Below are positions 1 to 5,227 of a stretch of 9,331 nucleotides of DNA, piece after piece. Below the pieces are notes generated by a model that did no database searches, was not told the origin of the DNA, and saw only the letters and a list, made by a program, of their open reading frames with translations. The translations under genes were made by a program, and so were the position numbers. Position 1 is the first letter of the stretch, and each line of letters begins with the position of its first letter. Location of the stretch: positions 1 through 9,331 of the forward strand of contig CALBTQ010000031.1 of assembly GCA_937967875.1 (NCBI GenBank), given 5' to 3'. Origin of the DNA: an uncultured Pseudomonadota bacterium (GTDB lineage Bacteria; Lernaellota; Lernaellaia; Lernaellales; Lernaellaceae).

Positions 1-44
1 ATCGTATTCGGTGACTGGAGTTCAGACGTGTGCTCTTCCGATCT
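1..44 (+). other. Illumina adapter contamination (P7 tail, index, Read-2 adapter)
   Basis: Bases 11-44 match, from memory, the full 34-base TruSeq multiplexing/Read-2 adapter that starts GTGACTGGAGTTCAG and ends GCTCTTCCGATCT. Bases 1-2 (AT) fit the end of the P7 sequence and bases 3-10 (CGTATTCG) would then be an 8-base sample index. This is library-construction sequence assembled onto the contig end. Its translation gives the tell-tale peptides CSSDL (forward frame) and IGRAHV (reverse frame), which appear in public protein sets as adapter artefacts. Any start codon called within these bases is false; genomic sequence begins at about 45. Confidence 0.97.
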
Positions 45-537
45 GGGCGTCGCGGTCGCTTTGGTCAACGGCGGCGGCACCGGCAGCCTGGATTCCACCG
101 GCCGCGACGACGCGGTGACCGAACTGACTGCCGGTTCCGGATTTCTTTGCCCGCATCTGTTCTCGTACTACCGCTCGCTCGATCTGCTGCCCGCCGCCTT
201 TTTCGCGTGCCAGGTCGTGCGCGCCTCCGATCCGCAGTACGTCACCTGCGCTGGGGGCGGCTACGTCGCCAGCGGTCAGGTCAATCGAGACAAGCAACCG
301 CTGCCGTATTTGCCGGCGGGGCTCGCGCCGGTGGCGATGGAGGGGGCGGGCGAAGTGCAGACGCCGTTGCGGCGCGCCGACTGTCGTGAGGAAATCCGCT
401 TGGGCGATCCGATTCTGTTCCGTCATGCGAAAGCCGGCGAGTTGGGCGAACGCTTCAACGAATTGTTGCTGGTCGACGAATCCGGCGTGGTCGACCGCGC
501 GCCGACCTATCGCGGCGAAGGGTGGGTCTTCTTTTGA
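45..537 (+). CDS. D-threonine aldolase / D-serine dehydratase-like PLP enzyme, C-terminal fragment
   Basis: About 163 codons remain of a fold-type III (alanine racemase-like) PLP enzyme, often named amino acid deaminase/aldolase. Members act on D-serine, D-threonine or other D-3-hydroxyamino acids in the cytoplasm. The visible part is the C-terminal beta-domain: VNGGGTGS at the start (phosphate-binding type loop), then TELTAGSGF where relatives have TEvrpGnY, GGGYVASG, EGAGEVQTPL, FRHAKAGELGERFN (His codon at 424-426) and the terminal PTYRGEG. The PLP-binding lysine and barrel are missing because the contig ends in adapter; the gene has no real start here. The frame's apparent GTG at 28 lies inside the adapter. 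The His aligns with the metal-binding His of this superfamily, but the residue two places on is Lys instead of the usual Cys or Asp, which I believe is typical of this subfamily. The native substrate cannot be told. Confidence 0.85.
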
Positions 538-902
538 GGCGTTGGGCGACGAGAGCGTTGGTGGTCTTGTTGCTGGCCGGCGCGGCGTTCGCCGCCGAGC
601 CGCTCGGCCATTTCGACGCCGGCACGACGGTCTATTTGCGCGTCGGCGAAAGCGTGACCATCGTGTTGGAGCGCTCGACGACCGAAGAAGCGCGGTGGCT
701 TTGGCCGCATCTGCCCGATTACCTGCTGAACCATCGCCCGGCTGCCGTGCAAACCGACGCGGAACACGGACGGATCGTCGAAACGCACGTCTTCACCGCG
801 CTGACGCCCGGCGCCGATATCGTGTTTGCGGAAAAAGTATCGGCGGACGATCCGACCGATGTGCTCGCGCGCTACATCGTCACCGTGCAGGTCGAGCCCT
901 GA
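522..902 (+). CDS. Small exported protein, weakly chagasin (I42 inhibitor)-like
   Basis: Protein of 126 aa with a clear Sec signal peptide: basic start (RRWATR), hydrophobic core (ALVVLLLAGAA), cleavage probably after AFA near residue 24, so it is periplasmic or secreted. The mature part (about residues 36-124) looks all-beta. The series VGESVTIVLE, then STTEEARW, then ALTPGADIVFAEK, then ARYIVTVQV recalls the order of motifs in chagasin-type cysteine-protease inhibitors (G-x-x-L, NPTTGYxW, terminal strand). The Gly-rich middle loop and exact NPTTGY are absent, so inhibitor function is only a suggestion. It overlaps the aldolase-like gene by 16 bases, implying coupled translation. The start could instead be TTG at 534, which overlaps the upstream TGA (TTGA) and has GAAGGG at 517-522 before it. 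The mature protein is the same either way. Confidence 0.75.
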   Translation: MGLLLRRWATRALVVLLLAGAAFAAEPLGHFDAGTTVYLRVGESVTIVLERSTTEEARWLWPHLPDYLLNHRPAAVQTDAEHGRIVETHVFTALTPGADIVFAEKVSADDPTDVLARYIVTVQVEP

Positions 903-903
903 A

Positions 904-2244
904 TTATTCCACCGCTTCCTCGCGGACCGTCACCTCGATCGGCGAGGCGATCGCCTGCTGCGCCTGCCGCACGTAATCGGCGCGCATCGCCCCGTGGAAA
1001 AACACGAGGTGATAGGAAAGCTCCAGGATGCCCTTTTTCAAGCGGATCAGATCGAAGCGGAACATCCCCTGGCCCCAGGCGCCGGGTTCCTCGTCGGGAC
1101 CGACGTCGGCCGCGGCGTCGTCGAGGTAGGCCAGCGAACTGGTCAGTCCGTATTGCCGGGGCACGCGCCCCAGGATAAACATCGTCGCGCCGTGACCGCT
1201 GTAAGCCAGCCACGCGGGCTCGGCCTTGCGCAACGCCTGCTCGGCCTGGTCCATGCGCCCGTCGATGGCGTAGGGCTGCATCGCCGCCGGATAAAATTTC
1301 ATGCCCTGCGCCGTGCTGTTCAGATCCAGTCCGCCGTCGAGCGTCGCCGATTTCGCCACCGTCGCCAGATTCAGCGGCATATGAATGCGCGTGGGCAGCG
1401 AGAACATCTCGCGCGTGAAGGTCGTGTTCATTTCCAGGTGCAGGTCGAACAAACCGCCGATTTTTACGTCGTGCTCCGCGCCGCGTATCACGCGCACCGG
1501 CCCGTCGATGTACCCGGCCACCGAACCCTGCACGTCGTCCTCGTTCACGTCGATCGCCACGAGCACCTTGGACTGCAGGTGAAAACGGATCTTCACCCGG
1601 TCGAGAACCTCGGTGTCGTCGCCGGCCTTGAGGCGCAGACTCGACACGGCCAGGTCCTGTTTGCCCGGCCGGTAGCGCGCCACGTAGCGGTCGGTGAAAA
1701 CCGCTTCCGCCTGCGGATTGAAGGTCACGTAATCCTTCGGCGACAACGGCGGCGGCGTACCGGCGTAGGCGGTGAGGTACACATAGCCCTTGGTTTTGTT
1801 GGGGCCGGTCAGCTCGATCTCCAGCACCTTGGCCGCGTGTTGAAAGGTCACCGCCGCCGGCGCTCGCGGACCCGCGTCGGCTGTGGCGAAGACCAGTTCG
1901 TCATGCTCGTCCAGCGCATTGCCGTCCGTATCCTGCCGCCGGACCTTGAGCCGCAGGTGCTTGGCGTTGCCGTTGGTCGGCGCGACCGGCAGCACGTAAC
2001 GTCCGGCGCTGTCGCACGAGTCGATCTGAAAGGGAATCGTCGCCGCTTCGCCGCCGTCATTGACGGCGAACAAGCGCAGCCGGGTGACGTCCTGCCCGAG
2101 CAGGCCGTAAATCTGCGCGCCCTTGACCACGGTGACGCCCGGCAACTCCGGCAACGGTTTGGCGGCTTCCTCGCCGACGGCCAGGGCCGCCAGCGCGCCG
2201 AAAATCATCATAAGCGCCACGGCCGTCCAGCAGGCGTTTCGCAT
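904..2244 (-). CDS. Secreted protein of unknown function, 446 aa
   Basis: I do not recognise a named family. The protein starts with a Sec signal peptide (hydrophobic residues 7-23, cleavage near 23-25) and has no lipobox, so it is probably periplasmic or secreted. Residues 69-124 contain IPFQIDSCDSAGRYV followed by DTDGNALDEHDELVF, in which D105, D107, D112 and D115 resemble an EF-hand or dockerin-like Ca2+ loop. Similar 'PxQID ... DxDG ... DExDELVF' stretches occur in exported proteins of deltaproteobacteria. The rest appears beta-rich (KIRFHLQSKVLVAIDV, GGLFDLHLEMNTTF) and ends in an aromatic stretch (MFRFDLIRLKKGILELSYHLVFF, residues about 401-423). The ATG at 2244 is supported by AGGAGA at 2251-2256 and a promoter at 2275-2304. 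The gene is monocistronic in this window and converges on the small + strand gene with 1 bp between stops. Confidence 0.85.
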   Translation of the reverse strand: MRNACWTAVALMMIFGALAALAVGEEAAKPLPELPGVTVVKGAQIYGLLGQDVTRLRLFAVNDGGEAATIPFQIDSCDSAGRYVLPVAPTNGNAKHLRLKVRRQDTDGNALDEHDELVFATADAGPRAPAAVTFQHAAKVLEIELTGPNKTKGYVYLTAYAGTPPPLSPKDYVTFNPQAEAVFTDRYVARYRPGKQDLAVSSLRLKAGDDTEVLDRVKIRFHLQSKVLVAIDVNEDDVQGSVAGYIDGPVRVIRGAEHDVKIGGLFDLHLEMNTTFTREMFSLPTRIHMPLNLATVAKSATLDGGLDLNSTAQGMKFYPAAMQPYAIDGRMDQAEQALRKAEPAWLAYSGHGATMFILGRVPRQYGLTSSLAYLDDAAADVGPDEEPGAWGQGMFRFDLIRLKKGILELSYHLVFFHGAMRADYVRQAQQAIASPIEVTVREEAVE

Positions 2245-2250
2245 GAACTC

Positions 2251-2256
2251 TCTCCT
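2251..2256 (-). promoter_or_regulatory. Ribosome binding site for the 446-aa secreted protein
   Basis: On the minus strand this reads AGGAGA, six bases before the ATG at 2242-2244. It fixes the start of the 446-aa gene. Confidence 0.8.
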
Positions 2257-2274
2257 AGGAAAAAATGCAGTACC

Positions 2275-2304
2275 ACCCTAGAAGCCGCCGGCGGTGACTG
2301 TCAA
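2275..2304 (-). promoter_or_regulatory. Sigma70-type promoter for the 446-aa secreted protein
   Basis: Minus strand: a perfect -35 TTGACA (2299-2304), an 18-base spacer, then TAGGGT (2275-2280), which keeps the key TA---T positions of the -10 box. Transcription would start near 2268, leaving a leader of about 24 bases that contains the AGGAGA ribosome binding site. It lies just after the stop of the AbiEi-like gene (2320), so the two genes are probably separate transcripts. Confidence 0.6.
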
Positions 2305-2319
2305 GGTTTGCGAGCGCGG

Positions 2320-3195
2320 TTACAAATTTGTGGGCACGTGCAAGCGCCACGACTTGATGTAGGTCGTTTTGCCCATACCATGCACAAGATAGAACTCGTA
2401 ATTCTGTCCTAGATCGCTGAACAAACGAACCGCTGCTGCTCCGTATCCGGCTCGCTCCAAGTAAAAGCCGATCGCCTGATGATAGGGGTAAACGAAGTTC
2501 AATTGTTTGTAGGTCGCCAAGAGTTTGTTGGTGGAAAGCCTACCTTTGGCCAGACGAAACGCCTGGAGCACCTCGGCGACGCCGCCGGCATAGTTCGGCC
2601 GCACGACGATGTCCAGCAGCGTACGCTCCAAGCTGGTCAGACGAAGGAGAGAGTCTCGTTCGCCGCGTTGCTCGATGACGCCCAATTGACCGGTATACAT
2701 GCCGTTGAGCAGGTATACCCGCTGTCTCTGGAATGTTGCGAAATTTTGCGATGCGCGCACCGGCTTTTGGAAAGCCTCGTCGATTTCCTGTTGTTTGATG
2801 GGCATTGAGCGATCTAGTTTCGGCGCCTGCTCGAAGGTGACGTAATACGCGGACGGAGCATTTTCGGTCAATCCATGCAGGAACACCGCCGAATGATGAC
2901 TAAAATAACTATTGGCTTTGAGCGATAGGAGTATTTCGTTCACCGGCGCGTTTTCCCATACGTAGCGCCGGGGGGAAAATCGCGGAAAGGAGAATTTGTG
3001 CCTGACCATCGGCGTGCGACGCACCAGGTAGTCGACGAACTTCTCCAACGTGATGATGCTGGAGAGCCGCCAGAGTTTACGTTGCTCGTCGAAAATGCGG
3101 CTCAGTTCAAGTTCATCGTAAACACGACGATCTTGTTTTTCGAAAAAGGTAAGAATGTCGTGTTTGACGGCGGATAATTGTACTTTCTTCGGCAT
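2320..3195 (-). CDS. AbiEi-family antitoxin / transcriptional regulator (type IV TA), no toxin partner
   Basis: Protein of 291 aa resembling AbiEi-type antitoxins of type IV toxin-antitoxin systems, which in characterised cases repress their own operon by binding inverted repeats and counteract an AbiEii nucleotidyltransferase toxin. Visible features: an N-terminal region that could form a winged helix (about residues 1-65); YFSHHSAVFLHGLTENAPSAYYVTFEQ-type segment (about 97-123); the hallmark LTSLERTLLDI...RPNYAGG (185-205); and HQAIGFYLERAGY followed by the C-terminal EFYLVHGM and WRLHVP, so the protein looks complete. I chose ATG at 3195, preceded by TGGAAA, over GTG at 3207, which has no ribosome binding site. 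The next gene downstream has its own promoter and is not a nucleotidyltransferase, so the antitoxin is an orphan here. Base composition is clearly more AT-rich than the neighbours, suggesting horizontal acquisition. Confidence 0.82.
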   Translation of the reverse strand: MPKKVQLSAVKHDILTFFEKQDRRVYDELELSRIFDEQRKLWRLSSIITLEKFVDYLVRRTPMVRHKFSFPRFSPRRYVWENAPVNEILLSLKANSYFSHHSAVFLHGLTENAPSAYYVTFEQAPKLDRSMPIKQQEIDEAFQKPVRASQNFATFQRQRVYLLNGMYTGQLGVIEQRGERDSLLRLTSLERTLLDIVVRPNYAGGVAEVLQAFRLAKGRLSTNKLLATYKQLNFVYPYHQAIGFYLERAGYGAAAVRLFSDLGQNYEFYLVHGMGKTTYIKSWRLHVPTNL

Positions 3196-3290
3196 GGCTG
3201 TTTCCACCAGTGCATATTCGATGTTTTCGCCAAGAGCGCCGGAACGTCCTCAAGCGCCGACACCGTTTCAAGCGATACTGAAAATATTCT

Positions 3291-3322
3291 TAGCCATTAA
3301 CGTACGCGTACGTTAATGGCTA
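3291..3322. repeat. Perfect 32-bp palindrome, probable AbiEi operator
   Basis: The half-site TAGCCATTAACGTACG (3291-3306) is followed immediately by its exact reverse complement (3307-3322); the symmetry breaks at the next base on each side. It covers the -10 box and predicted start of the minus-strand promoter at 3310-3338, about 100 bases before the AbiEi-like gene. Known AbiEi proteins bind inverted repeats in their own promoters, so the likely role is an autoregulatory operator. That role is inferred from position and family; the palindrome itself is seen directly. Confidence 0.85.
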
Positions 3323-3338
3323 GTAAAGTATTTGTCAA
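3310..3338 (-). promoter_or_regulatory. Sigma70-type promoter for the AbiEi-like gene
   Basis: Minus strand: perfect -35 TTGACA (3333-3338), 17-base spacer, then TAACGT (3310-3315), which keeps the TA---T positions of a -10 box. The -10 lies within the right half of the 32-bp palindrome, so a protein bound there would block RNA polymerase. The predicted leader is about 110 bases. Confidence 0.55.
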
Positions 3339-3437
3339 TGAGAAGGCGGGTTTGTCGGCTTGAAAGAGGTGTTGGAAGAAACGCAAGATAATTTTTGTTG
3401 GCGAACTCCGCCGATTGCTGTTTGGGTTGTACGCTGC

Positions 3438-3467
3438 CGAAGAAGTGTGAGGTAAACTACTTCTTCG
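3438..3467 (-). other. Stem-loop spanning the pseudo-polymerase stop codon
   Basis: CGAAGAAGT (3438-3446) is the reverse complement of ACTTCTTCG (3459-3467), giving a 9-bp stem with a 12-base loop in the minus-strand transcript, straddling the TAG stop at 3457-3459. No T-run follows, so it is not a typical intrinsic terminator. It may stabilise the 3' end of the mRNA or be coincidental, since one arm codes for the terminal Lys residues. Confidence 0.4.
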
Positions 3468-4647
3468 CCCGCTCGCGTTCAACCTTCGCCTGGGCGACCT
3501 GGCCCCAGGTGACCGATTCCTCGCCGTACTTGGCGCGCAGGCGATCCAGCGCGTGATGCAACGCCCGCAGCCGCTCGTGCTCGGGCGAATCGCCGAACAG
3601 GCCGCGCTGCAGGTTCTCTTCGTCCAGGCGCGTGGCGTTCAGACGAAGGTAGCGTACGCGCACGCGGCGGTCGAACAACTTTTGCGCCGGCGCGCGCAAC
3701 GCGGCGGCCAGTTCCACGTCGAGGTTGGTCGGCTCCGCCGGCCGGCACGAACGCGAAAAGTCGCGGCCGTCGCCGAAACGCGCCGTCAATTGCAGGTTGC
3801 GCGCGACCTTGCCCTGCGTGCGCAGATAGCAGCCCAGCCGTTCGGCCAGCACGAACACCGCGGCGTCCAGTTGCAGCGCGTCGTTGGTGTCCTCGGCCAG
3901 CAGCGTTTCGGCCATCGCCGTGGGCGTGCGCGCCGGCGGCAGCACCGGCCGCGGATCGATGCCTCGCGCGCGCTGCGACAAGACCGCCCCGAACGGACCG
4001 AAGGCCATGTGCAGATACGCCGGATCGATCCGCGAGACCTCGCCGACCGTCCGCAGGTTGAGTTCCTCCATCAGCCGCCGCGCGCCGATCGCGCCGATGC
4101 CCGGCAGTCGCCACGGCGGCAGCGGCGAAAGAAAATCGGCCTCGTTGCCCGGCAGTACGTCCCAGATGCCCGCGTGCACCAACTCGCCGGCGACGCGGCT
4201 GACCAGCTTGTTGGTCGCCAGTCCCAGGTCGCCCTCCAGCCGCAACTGCGCGCCGATCTCCCGCTGCATGTGTGCGCCCGCATCTTTGGCTTCGCCCAAC
4301 AGGCGTCGCGTTCCGGAAATATCCAGGTAGATGTGCCCGTAGCCCTCCGGCTCGATCAGCGGCGAATACTGCGACAGCACGCCCACGACCTTGGTCATCG
4401 CGCGGCGATACAACGCGGGATCGGGCAGCAGGATCTGCATCTTCGGACAATAGCGACGCGCCACGGTCAGCGGCATGCCCTCGCGCACGCCTTCCGATCG
4501 CGCCTCGGCGCTGACCGCGGTGATCACCGTTCGCGCACCGGTCGTGGGGATCATCACCACCGGCCGCTCGCGCAGCTTGCGGTCGCGCACGCGCTCGACG
4601 GCGATCGCAAAATCCGGAATGCCGAAGTAGATGATGTGTCTGGCCAT
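3457..4647 (-). CDS. Catalytically inactive Y-family DNA polymerase homologue (ImuB/UmuC-like)
   Basis: Protein of 396 aa with the full Y-family layout: N-terminal palm (HIIYFGIPDFAIAVER), fingers (EARSEGVREGMPL, 48-60), palm (LIEPEGYGHIYLDISGT, 97-113), thumb with NKLVSRVAGELV and helix-hairpin-helix LPGIGAIGARRL (181-192), FGPFGAVLSQRARGIDPRPV, and a little-finger domain (about 240-340). A gap-free alignment by eye to E. coli Pol IV puts Gly9, Gly104 and His105 where the catalytic Asp8, Asp103 and Glu104 should be, so it should not polymerise DNA. QRGLF (347-351), in the place UmuC-type proteins carry QLxLF, is a candidate beta-clamp motif. ImuB proteins likewise lack the acidic triad and act as clamp-bound adaptors for ImuA and DnaE2 in mutagenic repair. 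This protein is shorter than typical ImuB (about 500 aa). It starts 27 bases after the DUF2914-like gene stop, as the last gene of the operon. No LexA site was recognised. Confidence 0.88.
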   Translation of the reverse strand: MARHIIYFGIPDFAIAVERVRDRKLRERPVVMIPTTGARTVITAVSAEARSEGVREGMPLTVARRYCPKMQILLPDPALYRRAMTKVVGVLSQYSPLIEPEGYGHIYLDISGTRRLLGEAKDAGAHMQREIGAQLRLEGDLGLATNKLVSRVAGELVHAGIWDVLPGNEADFLSPLPPWRLPGIGAIGARRLMEELNLRTVGEVSRIDPAYLHMAFGPFGAVLSQRARGIDPRPVLPPARTPTAMAETLLAEDTNDALQLDAAVFVLAERLGCYLRTQGKVARNLQLTARFGDGRDFSRSCRPAEPTNLDVELAAALRAPAQKLFDRRVRVRYLRLNATRLDEENLQRGLFGDSPEHERLRALHHALDRLRAKYGEESVTWGQVAQAKVERERAKK

Positions 4648-4674
4648 GCTCCGTCCCGTGGGATCGGCGGTGGT

Positions 4675-5169
4675 TTACGGCTGTTTCGTTTTCTGTTTGT
4701 GCTGCGTTTCCGTCGGCGCGGATGCCTTGCCCACGACGAAGGGCAGTACGGTCAGCACGTTGTCGTTCGCATCGACGATCTCCACCCGCCATGTGCCGGC
4801 CTGTTTGGCGGGGATGGTAAGCTGCGTGATCGCGTGATGCTTCTCTTTGGACAATTGCAGATCGGTGCGGCTCGTCTCGGCGTCGCCGCGATACCACACC
4901 ACCGTCACCGTCTGCGCCTGCGTCGCGTCGATGATCGCCACGCGGCAATAGACGACGCCCACGTCCTTCGCGAAGCTCGACGCCTCGCCGGTCAGTTGCC
5001 CGTCGGCGGTCACGCCGCTGCCCAGCGTCGCCTCGACGGTGAAGGTCGGAATGTTCATCCAATCGGTCAACGAATCGCCGAGCGCCTGACACCGGCATTC
5101 CTCCGCCCGGCCCAGGCTTACGGCCAAAACGACGAACACCGCGATCAACGACAGTCGACGCCAGTGCAT
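4675..5169 (-). CDS. Exported DUF2914-like protein
   Basis: Protein of 164 aa with a Sec signal peptide (MHWRRLSLIAVFVVLAVSLGRA, cleavage near residue 22) and then a mature domain resembling DUF2914: VVYCRVAIID, VTVVWYRGD, LQLSKEKHHAITQLTIP, and the diagnostic AGTWRVEIVDANDNVLTVLPFVV. That domain is usually beta-rich, exported and of unknown function. The mature N-terminus has a CRC pair (EECRC) and the C-terminus is a short polar Lys/Gln/Thr-rich tail. ATG at 5169 was chosen over the longer in-frame extension to 5262 because GGAGGT lies six bases upstream (5176-5181) and a signal peptide follows at once. It lies 58 bases after the SAM hydrolase gene and 27 bases before the pseudo-polymerase gene, in the same operon. 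I see nothing that explains why an exported protein is encoded beside a DNA-repair homologue. Confidence 0.8.
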   Translation of the reverse strand: MHWRRLSLIAVFVVLAVSLGRAEECRCQALGDSLTDWMNIPTFTVEATLGSGVTADGQLTGEASSFAKDVGVVYCRVAIIDATQAQTVTVVWYRGDAETSRTDLQLSKEKHHAITQLTIPAKQAGTWRVEIVDANDNVLTVLPFVVGKASAPTETQHKQKTKQP

Positions 5170-5175
5170 GATGCT

Positions 5176-5181
5176 ACCTCC
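5176..5181 (-). promoter_or_regulatory. Ribosome binding site deciding the DUF2914-like start
   Basis: Minus strand reads GGAGGT, six bases before the ATG at 5167-5169. It excludes the 31-codon upstream extension of the reading frame. Confidence 0.85.
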
Positions 5182-5227
5182 GCATGGGTGATGATTCACT
5201 GTATGCCTTCGTCGATGGGGAAGCAAG

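Larger units (their letters stand above)
3196..3456. other. AT-rich intergenic region with antitoxin promoter and operator
   Basis: This 261-base gap separates the stop of the pseudo-polymerase gene from the antitoxin start. It holds a promoter, a 32-bp palindrome and part of a stem-loop at its right edge, each listed separately. The 61-codon minus-strand reading frame across 3297-3482 has no ribosome binding site, is low in complexity and overlaps the promoter, so I do not call it a gene. Composition is markedly more AT-rich than the operon to its right. Confidence 0.6.

Noticed and set aside
22..426. Minus-strand frame whose translation ends in IGRAHV
   Set aside because: It is antisense to the aldolase-like gene and its last codons are the reverse complement of the sequencing adapter.
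826..2412. Long + strand open frame (about 528 codons) antisense to the 446-aa secreted protein
   Set aside because: Arg/His-rich shadow with no domain; it runs through the promoter region and into the antitoxin gene.
3291..3322. Palindrome as an intrinsic terminator of the upstream operon
   Set aside because: There is no loop and no T-run after it on the minus strand, and it coincides with a promoter -10 element.
3297..3482. 61-codon minus-strand frame between the pseudo-polymerase and antitoxin genes, considered as a small toxin
   Set aside because: No ribosome binding site, no recognisable family, overlaps the polymerase gene's 3' end, and includes the promoter and half of the palindrome.
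3479..5098. Long minus-strand frame (about 539 codons) in a second frame over the same genes
   Set aside because: Arg/Gly/Ala-rich, no motifs, and it contradicts the recognised polymerase-family and DUF2914-like frames.
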